A DNA stretch of 27,438 nucleotides from DASSKF01 sp035690725 (GTDB lineage Bacteria; Actinomycetota; Actinomycetes; Actinomycetales; Dermatophilaceae). The notes beneath the pieces were generated by a model. It was not told the DNA's origin. It saw nothing but the letters and a program-made list of their open reading frames with translations, and did not search any database. Within the stretch, counting starts at the first letter, position 1; each line of letters begins with the position of its first letter. Shown one piece after another: positions 1 through 6,981 of the stretch. The translations under genes were made by a program, and so were the position numbers. The stretch spans positions 1 through 27,438 of the forward strand of contig DASSKF010000197.1 in the NCBI GenBank assembly GCA_035690725.1. Reading direction: 5' to 3'.

Positions 1-2
1 GG

Positions 3-68
3 CGACGACAGCATCGCCTCGATGAAGCGTTCGACGCGCTCAACACCGCCGCCGGACTCCAGCCCTGA
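3..68 (+). CDS. C-terminal tail of an unidentified protein (5' partial)
   Basis: The frame beginning at base 3 is open from the window edge to a TGA at 66-68 and ends in a residue string (DEAFDALNTAAGLQP) that looks like a normal protein C-terminus, with codons rich in G or C at the third position. Only about 21 residues are visible, so no family can be named. The other two forward frames across this stretch are either closed early or run into low-complexity Pro/Arg/Ser sequence. Confidence 0.3.
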   Translation, partial: RRQHRLDEAFDALNTAAGLQP

Positions 69-243
69 CAGCCCACACGCACAGCCACCACGCCGACAGC
101 GGTGCAGGGCATCCCACGCAAGCCGTCCCCGTAGCAGGATCGCTCTGCGGACACTGCCGCTGGGGTCCACGGGACGAGCCTTCTCGCGCGGCTGTGGCCA
201 GGCGGTCCCGCTGCCGAGGTTGGTTGGGGCCACACTCTGTGTC

Positions 244-864
244 ATGTCGTCCGTCCCCGTGCGCCGATGGAAGGTCCGCGCGTATGCCGGCACCGATGAG
301 AACAGTTGGCTTCGGTGCCGGGTGCTGGGGTTCTTGGATACCAGCTACTTCGACGACGTCCTCACCAGCAAGCCGACCCTGGACGGGCCTCAGCTGGTGG
401 CCGTCGACGGTCAAGGCGTCGTCGGTGTCCTGGACATCAGCATCGATGGTCCCCTGGCCACCGTGGAGACCATCGCCGTGCACCCGGATCACCGACGCCG
501 TGGCATCGCCACCGCCCTCCTCGACGAAGGACGAGGTCTCGCTCGGCAGCGCGGGGCCAAGCACCTGGCCGCCTGGACCCGCGACGACGCGGCCGCCCTC
601 ACCTGGTACCGGCAGCAGGGGTTCACGGAGCGCTTCCGCTACCTGCACGTCTACGCATCCACCGTGCAGGAGTTGGCTGCGGCCGTCGACAAGCGGTCAC
701 CACTGCTGCCGATGACTGCCTTCTTCCATGCTGCGATCGAGCACGAGGAGCAGCTACGCCGTCAGTACGCGCGGGTCCACGTGTGCCGGCAGTTCGTGAA
801 CGCCTTGACCAGCGAGCATGTCGAACCGCCGAGCGTGAACGCGAGCATGCTCCCACCTGTCTGA
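244..864 (+). CDS. GNAT family N-acetyltransferase
   Basis: This 206-residue protein is predicted to transfer an acetyl group from acetyl-CoA to an unknown amine substrate. The acetyl-CoA-binding motif A is clear at residues 78-92: the beta-4 segment TIAVHPDHRRRG leads into GIATALLDE, giving the R-x-x-G-x-G/A phosphate-binding loop. A motif-B-like stretch (ALTWYRQQGF, about 118-127) follows. The open frame extends upstream to base 22, but that part is Pro/Arg/Ser-rich and unlike a GNAT fold, so the ATG at 244 is preferred although its Shine-Dalgarno sequence is weak. About 70 residues after the GNAT core are unassigned. The FUSC-like gene starts 40 bases downstream on the same strand and may be cotranscribed. 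Confidence 0.8.
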   Translation: MSSVPVRRWKVRAYAGTDENSWLRCRVLGFLDTSYFDDVLTSKPTLDGPQLVAVDGQGVVGVLDISIDGPLATVETIAVHPDHRRRGIATALLDEGRGLARQRGAKHLAAWTRDDAAALTWYRQQGFTERFRYLHVYASTVQELAAAVDKRSPLLPMTAFFHAAIEHEEQLRRQYARVHVCRQFVNALTSEHVEPPSVNASMLPPV

Positions 865-903
865 GCGATCCTTGCGCCTTCGCCGTAAGTCCATGGTGCA
901 CTG

Positions 904-2019
904 GTGACGCGGTTCGGCGATTGTGTCAACGTGCAGAACCTTGCCTCACGCGTTGTTGCCCCGCTCACCCGACTCGGTGACGCCTTGCGTCAGCCGGCCA
1001 CGCAGACCGACCTTATGCAGATCGCCAAGGCGGTGGTGGCAGCGACCGCCGCCTGGTGGGTGGCCGCGCGCACGCTGTCGCTGCCCTCGCCGTTCCTGGC
1101 GCCCTGGTCGGCGCTGCTGACGGTGCAGGCCACGGTGTACCGCACGGTCTCCGGCGGTGCTCAGTCGGTGGCCGCGACCGGGCTGGGGATCGTGCTGTCC
1201 TTCGTGCTGGCGCAGGCCGTCGGCCGCAACGTCGCCACCCTCGCGCTCACCCTGCTGGTGGCCTTGCTGCTGGCCCGGCTGGGGGTGCTCCGCCGGGAAG
1301 GGACCACCGTGGCCACGACGGCACTGTTCGTGCTGACCTTGGGCATCGCCCACCAGGAGTCGCTGCTGCTGTCCCGACTCATTGACACGGCGCTGGGAGT
1401 CGCCTGCGGTGTGGTGGTCAACCTCGTGCTGTTTCCGCCCCTGACGCACCGCAGCGCCGAACAGCAACTTGATGCGATCGACCGGCAGATGGGCACCCTG
1501 ATGCGCGACATGGCCGCCCAGATGGGCTCATCGTGGAGTGAGGAGGAGTCGGCGGAGTGGATCGAACGCACTCATGGCATGGACGATGACGTCGCACATG
1601 CACGGCAGCTGGTCACGCACGCCCGCGAGAGCAGCTGGTGGAACCCGCGCAGGCGCTGGAGCCGTCACGCGGGTGACGCCGAAGCCTACGAGTCGATCCT
1701 GCACCGAGTCGAGGACGGCATCGCCTACCTTCGCTCGATAGCCCGCACGGTGGACGAGACGACGCGGTCCGCGCAGCAGTGGGACCCAAGGTTCCGCAAG
1801 GCCTGGCTGAACCTGCTGGCCGAGACCGGCGCACGCATCGCGAACCCAGAAGCCAGCGTGTACCCGATGCGTAACCGGGTCGATGCGCTGACCCGCGAAC
1901 TGTCCACCCTGGACCTTCCTGGCCTGCACTGGCCGGTGTACGGGAGCCTCATCGCCAACTTGGTCAACATTATCGACGTCGTCGACGACGTCGCCTCGGC
2001 GCGTCCGGCCCGCCCCTGA
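904..2019 (+). CDS. FUSC / aromatic acid exporter-like membrane protein
   Basis: This 371-residue protein has about six hydrophobic segments in its N-terminal half (roughly residues 38-62, 66-84, 88-108, 110-130, 134-152 and 158-178). A mainly helical, charged cytoplasmic C-terminal half follows. That layout matches the FUSC/ArAE superfamily, whose characterised members export aromatic carboxylic acids, although many actinobacterial members have no known substrate. The segment LLARLGVLRREGTTVATTALFVL and the end of the membrane domain (VNLVLFPPL) are typical. The GTG at 904 gives the longest frame; a GTG at 931 is equally possible because neither has a convincing ribosome-binding site. It lies directly downstream of the GNAT gene. 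Confidence 0.75.
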   Translation: MTRFGDCVNVQNLASRVVAPLTRLGDALRQPATQTDLMQIAKAVVAATAAWWVAARTLSLPSPFLAPWSALLTVQATVYRTVSGGAQSVAATGLGIVLSFVLAQAVGRNVATLALTLLVALLLARLGVLRREGTTVATTALFVLTLGIAHQESLLLSRLIDTALGVACGVVVNLVLFPPLTHRSAEQQLDAIDRQMGTLMRDMAAQMGSSWSEEESAEWIERTHGMDDDVAHARQLVTHARESSWWNPRRRWSRHAGDAEAYESILHRVEDGIAYLRSIARTVDETTRSAQQWDPRFRKAWLNLLAETGARIANPEASVYPMRNRVDALTRELSTLDLPGLHWPVYGSLIANLVNIIDVVDDVASARPARP

Positions 2020-2412
2020 GCCATCGCCACGCCGACGGCCGCGCTCCGGTGTGCCGAGCACCGGCGCTTGGCCGGGCGCGGGTGTCCGCATTTGCCGTCG
2101 TGGCAGGCGCGCGACCGACGTCGACGGTGAGCCGATTGGACACTTCAGGTCGATGTGACTGCTACCGGGTGGAGGCGCGATCGCAGCGCAGGAGTAGCGG
2201 CACAACCGTCAGTCCTGTTGTCCCCGCCGGAGGCGAGATCATCACCCACAGGGTGGTCGCGGTCCACAGAATGGCGCGACGGGCGCGGTTGCCAGGGCAA
2301 CCAACACGTCGTGACAGTTGCCAACTACCCAGAACGAACTTGCGGCCGCGGGGCAGCACGGCCGCCGCCGGCGGGGCCGCCGTGCTCCGCCGACGACTTC
2401 GGCGGTGAGCCG
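2020..2412. other. Convergent intergenic region with several inverted repeats
   Basis: This stretch separates the + strand FUSC gene from the - strand ANTAR gene, and I see no convincing gene in it. It contains four inverted repeats: GGTTGCC/GGCAACC at 2287-2302 with a 2-base gap, AGTTG/CAACT at 2316-2326 around one base, AGCACGGC/GCCGTGCT at 2355-2386, and CCGCCGA/TCGGCGG at 2387-2405. The last two are best read as terminators; the first two look more like protein-binding sites because their gaps are too short for RNA hairpin loops. Confidence 0.5.
2355..2405 (-). terminator. Tandem hairpins behind the ANTAR gene
   Basis: Two adjacent perfect hairpins begin 7 bases past the ANTAR stop codon: a 7-bp stem at 2387-2405 with a 5-base loop, then an 8-bp outer stem at 2355-2386 with further GC pairing inside. 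Neither has a U-tract, which is common for high-GC actinobacterial terminators. The pair could also stop the convergent FUSC transcript. Confidence 0.5.
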
Positions 2413-2760
2413 TTACTTCTCGATGTGCACCTGACGCAGCTCCTCAACCGTCTCGTAGCTGCGCTCGGCCGTGGGCGTGGACGCCGTGCCGGTGAGCAGC
2501 CGGACCAGGCGCTCGGCCACGTCCTGCACCCGGGTCTCCGTCGCCTTCGCGATGGAGGCCAGCAGCTGGAACGCCACCTCCGGCGAGGGCGTGAAGTCCC
2601 GCATCAGCATGCCCTTGGCCTGCTCGATCACGGGCAGGCTGGCCAGCTGCTCGTCGCGCTGGTGCACCTGCTGACGCAGTCGTTGGATCTCCTCAGCGAT
2701 CGGAGACCCACCGGGTAGAGCGGTGGTGTCCTCGCAGGACTCGTGCGACATCACGGGCAT
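2413..2760 (-). CDS. ANTAR domain-containing protein (putative RNA-binding antiterminator)
   Basis: This 115-residue protein consists almost entirely of one ANTAR unit. A coiled-coil helix (IAEEIQRLRQQVHQRDEQLA, about 21-40) is followed by the characteristic core VIEQAKGMLMRDF (44-56) and a helical pair ending near LVRLL (85-89). ANTAR domains bind paired hairpins in nascent mRNA and prevent termination. Unlike many actinobacterial ANTAR proteins, it has no GAF or PAS sensor domain, so any sensing must come from a partner or from expression level. The ATG at 2760 has AGAAGGA only 3 bases away and the ATG at 2751 has it 12 bases away, so the start is ambiguous. It lies 120 bases downstream of the J-protein gene on the same strand. 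Confidence 0.85.
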   Translation of the reverse strand: MPVMSHESCEDTTALPGGSPIAEEIQRLRQQVHQRDEQLASLPVIEQAKGMLMRDFTPSPEVAFQLLASIAKATETRVQDVAERLVRLLTGTASTPTAERSYETVEELRQVHIEK

Positions 2761-2880
2761 ACGTCCTTCTGGAAAAGCCGAAAGGGGCGTCGGACCCAGT
2801 GCCGGCCAGTGCGGAACTCACCGGGGAGTCAGCGGACCGGTCCAGCCGTGTTTGATGGGGGTGGGTGCGGGTGTGGTCGG

Positions 2881-3837
2881 TCAGGGCCGGGACTGCTCCT
2901 GAGGCCCCGCGCGGGGGTGGAAGGTGGACGTGGCGGCGAGCTGGGTGAACAGGCGCCGCTCGTTCGCGCTCGGATGAGAGGGGACGACGATGCGCACGTG
3001 CGTGTGCAGGTCGCCGGCGGGTCCGGTGGGGTTGGGAAGGCCGTGCCCGGGGGCGGTGAGCACTGCTCCGGTGGAGGTGCCGGCCGGCACGTCGAGGCAG
3101 ACCTGCCCTGCGGGCGTCTGGAGGGTCACCGGCGCGCCGAGCGCGGCCTCCCACGGTGCCAGCGGGAGATCGGTGTGTACATCCCGGCCCTGGATGCGGT
3201 AGCGCTCGTGAGGAACCAGCCGCACCCGCAGGAGTACCGGGGGTGCGCTGTGCCCGCCGGGCAGGGCGTCGACCGGCACCCGCAGCAGCTGGCCGGTGAC
3301 CACCCCGGGTGGGACGGTGAGCGGCACGACGGTGCTTCCGTGGGGACCGGTCACGGTCAGGGTGCGGCAGCTGCCGCGGTAGGCCTCCTCCACGCTGACC
3401 TCCACCTCGCCTTCGACGCCGGCGTCAGCGCCCGATGGGCGCGGATCGGTGCCGGCGGAGAACGCCTGAGAGAACCTGGGTCCACCCAGCCAGAACGCTG
3501 CCGCAGTGCCGGCGGGGGTGTCCTGGCCGACCCACGGCGGCCAGGGGCTGTTCCGGACCGACGGGCCGCGACGGCGGCTCGGTCGGTCCGGTGGCAGCGT
3601 GGCAGTCGTGGTGGTGGCGCGGGCGGTGTCGTAGCGGGCGCGGGCGGCTGGGTCGGACAGCACCCGGTAGGCGGTTGTGATCGCCGCGAAGTGGTCGGCG
3701 GCGCCCGGGCTGGTGGCCACGTCCGGGTGCCAGCGTCGGGCCAGGCGCCGGTAGGCCCGCGCGATGTCCGCGCTGCTGGCGCCCGGGTCGATCTCCAGCA
3801 GCCGGTACAGGTCCACACCCGGATCTACTGCCGTCAT
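2881..3837 (-). CDS. J-domain protein with DnaJ C-terminal substrate-binding domain
   Basis: This 318-residue DnaJ/CbpA-type co-chaperone should stimulate the ATPase of a DnaK partner. The N-terminal J domain (about 8-70) contains the essential HPD tripeptide (residues 37-39, RRWHPDVA) and the helix IV end AARARYDTA. A Pro/Thr-rich linker of about 60 residues replaces the usual Gly/Phe region. The beta-rich C-terminal domain (about 140-300) has the family phrase LTVPPGVVTGQLLRV and a second VPAGTSTG repeat. There are no CxxCxGxG zinc-finger repeats, placing it with class II (CbpA-like) proteins. The ATG at 3837 is preferred to the GTG at 3840. No dnaK or grpE is adjacent, so it presumably works with a DnaK encoded elsewhere. 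Confidence 0.88.
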   Translation of the reverse strand: MTAVDPGVDLYRLLEIDPGASSADIARAYRRLARRWHPDVATSPGAADHFAAITTAYRVLSDPAARARYDTARATTTTATLPPDRPSRRRGPSVRNSPWPPWVGQDTPAGTAAAFWLGGPRFSQAFSAGTDPRPSGADAGVEGEVEVSVEEAYRGSCRTLTVTGPHGSTVVPLTVPPGVVTGQLLRVPVDALPGGHSAPPVLLRVRLVPHERYRIQGRDVHTDLPLAPWEAALGAPVTLQTPAGQVCLDVPAGTSTGAVLTAPGHGLPNPTGPAGDLHTHVRIVVPSHPSANERRLFTQLAATSTFHPRAGPQEQSRP

Positions 3838-4175
3838 CACGCTGCCGCGTCAAACACCCCTGTGTCACCGAACCGGAAACCGACCGCACACCGGTCAGGC
3901 GGCACCCCGATGCGAGTCGGGGCACCGCCTGAACTGGCTTGTCGACCCGGGCGTGGCAACCGCTGGTCCGGCGCGCCGGAGGTCACGAGATCGCCGTGAG
4001 AGCGTGACGCCACAGCTGGCGGCGCCTTGCAAGGAGCAGACGTGGCGCGCGGAACCAGCGGCCGCCCGGTACTCGGTGACAAGGAGTGTTGACCCGATCA
4101 CCTCCTCCTCATTCTTGGGTCGACCATTCATCGCGGGACCGCCCGGCCGGCCCGGTGACCGGCCCCATGCCCTGA
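3838..4175. other. Intergenic region upstream of the J-protein gene
   Basis: No convincing gene was found. A minus-strand frame with a strong ribosome-binding-like sequence (AGGAGGTGATC near 4098-4110) is open to the TGA just left of the hairpin, but its translation has poor codon bias and no recognisable features. The main structure is the large hairpin at 3895-3932. Confidence 0.4.
3895..3932. promoter_or_regulatory. Perfect two-tier hairpin 58 bases upstream of the J-protein start
   Basis: The outer arms TCAGGCGG (3895-3902) and CCGCCTGA (3925-3932) pair perfectly. A symmetric CA/CA internal loop separates them from inner arms CCCCGA (3905-3910) and TCGGGG (3917-3922), with a 6-base apical loop. 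On the minus strand it lies in the expected 5' leader of the J-protein gene. It could be a terminator for the small gene upstream, an antitermination target or a thermosensitive structure; no U-tract is present on either strand. Confidence 0.5.
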
Positions 4176-4517
4176 CTACTCGGCGTGCGGGGGTGAGCGC
4201 TGCCGGCACCACCCATCGACGCCGGGGCGCGCGGACCGGTCAGCCGGGGGCGAGGCGCCCACCCGGACCGGCACCGGTGCACCCCATCGGTGACGGTCGG
4301 CGCGGCGACCGGCTATGCGGATGGGGGAACCGGGCCATGCGGCGGCGATGATCGCCTCGAACTCGGCGGCCAGCAGTTCGGCATCGTCACAGACCATCGC
4401 CCAGAACTCCTCCTCGACGGCGGACTCGACGGCCGGGTCAGCGACGGCGACGTCGGTGCCGGCGTCGGGGACGCGTTCGACGCTGCTCGTGGTTGTGCCG
4501 AACATGACGGATCCCAT
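4176..4517 (-). CDS. Small hypothetical protein downstream of hsp20
   Basis: This 113-residue protein has unknown function. Its recognisable part is an acidic amphipathic segment (about 28-56) with VEEEFWAMVCDDAELLAAEF followed by EAIIAAAWP. It resembles, from memory, short actinobacterial hypothetical proteins that share an acidic EEEFWA-type helix and a basic tail ending in RQRSPP, as this one nearly does. The C-terminal half is Arg/Pro-rich and probably disordered. The ATG at 4517 is chosen because AGGTGG lies 8 bases upstream; ATG 4505 and GTG 4529 are alternatives. It starts 24 bases after the hsp20 stop on the same strand and is probably cotranscribed. Confidence 0.55.
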   Translation of the reverse strand: MGSVMFGTTTSSVERVPDAGTDVAVADPAVESAVEEEFWAMVCDDAELLAAEFEAIIAAAWPGSPIRIAGRRADRHRWGAPVPVRVGASPPADRSARPGVDGWCRQRSPPHAE

Positions 4518-4541
4518 CGTGGACACCACCTGCGAGATCGG

Positions 4542-4982
4542 TCAGGTGTTGATCGCCTGACGGCCCGAGTCGCCGGTGGAGATCTCGATCTTGCGGGGCT
4601 TGGCCTGCTCGGCCACCGGGATCCGCAGCGTGAGCACGCCGGCGTCGTAGCCGGCCTCGATGCGCTCGGTGTCTAGGTTGTCGCCGAGGACCAGCTGGCG
4701 GCTGAACGTGCCCCGGGCCCGCTCGGCGGCGATCATCTCCCCGGTGTCGGTTCGGGCGGGGCGCTCGGCCTTGACGGTAACCACGTTGCGCTCCACGTCC
4801 AGATCGATCGCGGCCGGGTCCACCCCGGGCAGGTCGAACTCCACCACGAAGCTGTCCCCCTCGCGCCAGGCGTCCATCGGCATCGCCGCCGGGTGGGCCA
4901 AGGTGCCGTTGCCGGTGACCATCTGCCGGGTGAGCCGGTCCAGCTCGCGGAACGGGTCGGTGCGCATCAGCATCTGTGCCAT
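4542..4982 (-). CDS. Hsp20/alpha-crystallin family small heat shock protein
   Basis: This 146-residue ATP-independent holdase binds unfolding proteins as large oligomers. The N-terminus (MLMRTDPFRELDRLTRQM) is typical of the actinobacterial Hsp18 branch. The alpha-crystallin domain spans about residues 38-130, with DSFVVEFDLPGVDPAAIDLDVE, the ERARGTFSRQLVLGDNLDTE strand region and the conserved GVLTLRIPV (A-x-x-x-G-V-L-T-L type) motif near 120. The ATG at 4982 has GGAAGGAG 10 bases upstream. It is transcribed divergently from the HspR-like regulator operon, which suggests regulation by that protein. A well-spaced promoter is visible at 5051-5079. Confidence 0.95.
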   Translation of the reverse strand: MAQMLMRTDPFRELDRLTRQMVTGNGTLAHPAAMPMDAWREGDSFVVEFDLPGVDPAAIDLDVERNVVTVKAERPARTDTGEMIAAERARGTFSRQLVLGDNLDTERIEAGYDAGVLTLRIPVAEQAKPRKIEISTGDSGRQAINT

Positions 4983-5050
4983 CGGTGATCCACTCCTTCC
5001 AACAGTCCTGTCAGTGCCGCCACGTTTGCTGTGGTGACGCGTATAGATTT

Positions 5051-5079
5051 GATATAGCACCTGTGGGACACTGAGGCAA
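5051..5079 (-). promoter_or_regulatory. Candidate hsp20 promoter
   Basis: On the minus strand, TTGCCT (5079-5074) and TATATC (5056-5051) are separated by exactly 17 bases, a good match to a housekeeping sigma promoter, giving a leader of about 60 bases. The AT-rich block around 5041-5057 is also the only plausible core for a divergent promoter of the plus-strand operon. A strict HspR operator (CTTGAGT-N7-ACTCAAG) is absent; only a degenerate half (CTTGCCT) overlaps the -35 box. Confidence 0.55.
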
Positions 5080-5139
5080 GAGCTACGCAGAGAAATCTCG
5101 AGCGGAGGTGAGCAACACGTGATCCTGAAGGAGGTGTCG

Positions 5140-5469
5140 ATGAAGCGTCTGGCCGTCACCCGCGGCTGCGGCCAGACGCGGAAGACCGACTACGACGTGC
5201 AGCACGTCGAAGACGGGCACGGCCATGACCGGGACTACTTCCACGACGGACTGCCCTGCCCCGACCCCACCGCACCGGGGGCGGTGCTGTGCCCGGGGTG
5301 TGGACGCCCGCACGTGGCGGTGGAGCTGCTCGCGCGCCGGGCCAGCCCGGTGGTCACGCACACCGCCGCAGGTGACTGGGGCACCCGGCCCGGACCGGGG
5401 AAGACCGCGGCCCGCGCCGGCGCGCCGCTGCTGACCGCGGCCGGCGCAGCCAGCGAGGCGAACCCGTGA
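5140..5469 (+). CDS. Small Cys/His-containing hypothetical protein, first gene of HspR-like operon
   Basis: This 109-residue protein is of unknown function. The ATG at 5140 has an ideal AAGGAGG five bases upstream, so the start is firm. The first half is unusually rich in His, Asp and Tyr (QHVEDGHGHDRDYFHDG, 21-37) and includes Cys10, Cys40 and a CPGCGRPH motif (51-58), a possible single metal-binding knuckle. The second half is Ala/Gly/Pro-rich and likely disordered. Its stop codon overlaps the next start in a GTGA arrangement, implying translational coupling to the HspR-like regulator. A metal or redox role is inference from the Cys/His spacing only. Confidence 0.7.
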   Translation: MKRLAVTRGCGQTRKTDYDVQHVEDGHGHDRDYFHDGLPCPDPTAPGAVLCPGCGRPHVAVELLARRASPVVTHTAAGDWGTRPGPGKTAARAGAPLLTAAGAASEANP

Positions 5470-5822
5470 GCCCGGTCGAACCCGGCCGCGGGGTGTACGG
5501 CATCTCGGTGGCCGCCGAGCTGTCCGGCATGGACGCCCAGCGACTGCGCATGTACGAGGCCCGCGGCCTGCTCGAGCCCGACCGCACCGCTGGGGGCACC
5601 CGCCGCTACAGCGCCGATGACCTGGACCGGCTACGCCGCATCGGTGCCCTGCTGGGCGACGGGCTCAACCTCGCCGGCATCGCCATGGTGCTGAACCTGC
5701 AGGACGAGAACGAGCAGCTGCATCAGCGGCTCGACGATCATGCCGCCACCGCCATCGTCACGGGTGACGGTGACAGCGATCAGGACGACGTCGACCACGA
5801 CGGGTGGAACCCGCACCCATGA
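5466..5822 (+). CDS. HspR-like MerR family transcriptional regulator
   Basis: This 118-residue protein has an N-terminal winged-helix MerR DNA-binding domain (about 10-78). The segments YGISVAAELSGMDAQRLRMYE, GLLEPDRTAGGTRRYS and INLAGI-like GLNLAGIAMVL match HspR, the repressor of hsp70 and clpB operons in actinobacteria. A short coiled coil (DENEQLHQRLDDH, 80-92) and an Asp-rich tail follow. HspR normally uses DnaK as co-repressor. Here it faces hsp20 divergently and is coupled by GTGA upstream and ATGA downstream overlaps to small genes, so it is likely to control this cassette. The strict HspR operator was not found in the divergent region, so its site may have diverged. Confidence 0.88.
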   Translation: MSPVEPGRGVYGISVAAELSGMDAQRLRMYEARGLLEPDRTAGGTRRYSADDLDRLRRIGALLGDGLNLAGIAMVLNLQDENEQLHQRLDDHAATAIVTGDGDSDQDDVDHDGWNPHP

Positions 5823-6094
5823 CCCCGACGAACACCCCCAACCGGGATGACCTGCCCGCGGAGGTCACCGCTGAGGTGCCCGAGGCCGACGCCGTCGAAC
5901 AAGCCACACCCGCCGTCCCCGACACCGTCGACGCCAAAGACCCCGGCAACACCAACGACGCAGGGCGCACCGCCCTGCCACCCGACCAGCCGCAAGAGGC
6001 CGACCCGGCCGACGCCTGGGAACAGGCCCTTCCCGTGCCCGGGGAAGACGACGATGACTACGATTACGACGGCACCACAGGCTCCGGCACCTGA
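5819..6094 (+). CDS. Small acidic, probably disordered protein
   Basis: This 91-residue protein starts at the ATG of an ATGA overlap with the HspR-like gene. It is almost free of aromatic and aliphatic core residues and is rich in Asp, Glu, Pro, Ala and Thr, with a GEDDDDYDYDG cluster near the end. It has no signal peptide or membrane segment. Such composition suggests an intrinsically disordered, strongly negative polypeptide that could act as a solubility or hydration protectant or as a chaperone-binding tail; this is inference. It overlaps the next reading frame by 41 bases. Confidence 0.6.
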   Translation: MTPTNTPNRDDLPAEVTAEVPEADAVEQATPAVPDTVDAKDPGNTNDAGRTALPPDQPQEADPADAWEQALPVPGEDDDDYDYDGTTGSGT

Positions 6095-6398
6095 GCCGGG
6101 AACCGCCGTGGTGCCGGCCGGCACCGCCGGCGCCGAGCGTAGGCGAGCCCAGATGCCACCGGAGCACGAAGCCCTGTCCACGCTCACCCTGCGCCAGCTG
6201 CTCACCCTGTTGGCCGACACCGAGCAACGGATCCGTCTGCTGCGCCGCCGGCCACCGGCACCGGCCGCGCTCCGAGCGGCCGCCCCGATTGCCATGACGA
6301 TGGGCCGCAGGCGGTCCGGCACCTGCTGCGCCAGCAGAACCAGATCATCTCGGAGTTGCGGCGGCGCCGATTCCGCGTCACCGGCGGCGGCTGGTTGA
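6054..6398 (+). pseudogene. Fourth small gene of the cassette, probable frameshift
   Basis: The 114-residue frame from ATG 6054 is believable at first: a Pro/Ala-rich start, then a helical segment (HEALSTLTLRQLLTLLADTE and QRIRLLRRRP). From about 6270 the frame turns into Arg/Ser/Cys-rich sequence, while the frame of base 6356 becomes protein-like with AVRHLLRQQNQIISELRRRR, which is again helical and in matching style. The simplest reading is a single frameshift, or a sequencing error, near 6240-6300 in a gene for a small coiled-coil protein. The rescued frame stays protein-like only to about 6410. Function unknown. Confidence 0.45.
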
Positions 6399-6981
6399 TC
6401 CGTCAACCGCGTCTCGTGGCGGGAACGATCACCGAGACGGAGCACGCTCGGATGGCCGCCCGGCCCCACGAAGGGCGTCGGTCGCCGTATGGGTCGTCCG
6501 GTGGTCTTCACCGGGACGGGGATCTCTCGGCGCCGAGGCCAAGGACTTGGGGCCGCGCTGAGGAGAGAGGTGGCCGGTCGACGCACGTTGATCCTGCCCG
6601 CATGCTGCACAGCTCCGACACGAGAACGGCCCCAGGTCGGCGTTTCCACAAGTCAGGGGCCGTTTCGAACTGGTGGACGATACTGCGTTCGAAGTCCTGC
6701 CCCGTCAGCAGGGGCACCTTCCGCCAGCTCGGCCGCTCGACAGGCTGAGGGCGCCGGTAGGTGCCCCTGACCTGTCGTGTCCGCTGCGGCACCGTACCGC
6801 CGCACAGCGCCAGAGCGTGTACGAGGAGGTCTGGCCTCATTTTGGCCTCACAAGGACCACCAACCATCCATCCATGCCAACAGTGGACAGCGGTCAGTAA
6901 CAGGCGAATCCCTTTCCGCTGACTGCAGACCCGCTTCTCGTCAGCAAGCGTCGCCAACGGGCATAAGTTGCCTCGGAGGCC
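6399..6981. other. Gene-poor island end
   Basis: No gene is supported here. A minus-strand frame of about 149 codons (6508-6957) is open but starts with poor codon bias and matches no family I recognise; it may be a decayed gene. Structural features are a perfect 11-bp inverted repeat (6709-6719 and 6759-6769, CAGGGGCACCT and its complement, 39-base gap) and one copy of a 14-bp motif at 6835-6848 that recurs to the right of the tRNA fragment. Confidence 0.4.
6835..6848. repeat. 14-bp direct repeat, left copy
   Basis: CCTCATTTTGGCCT occurs here and again at 7085-7098, in the same orientation on either side of the tRNA-Arg fragment. The local unit GGCCTCA is itself repeated at this copy (6833-6839 and 6844-6850). 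The placement resembles arm-type binding sites of tyrosine integrases, but it could also be decayed gene sequence. Confidence 0.5.

Noticed and set aside
4983..5139. Canonical HspR (HAIR) operator
   Set aside because: Searched for CTTGAGT-N7-ACTCAAG; only one half matches at five of seven positions and the other half at about four of seven.
6508..6957. 149-codon minus-strand frame in the island end
   Set aside because: No family is recognisable, codon bias is weak at the start and there is no ribosome-binding site; kept only as a comment in the gene-poor region.
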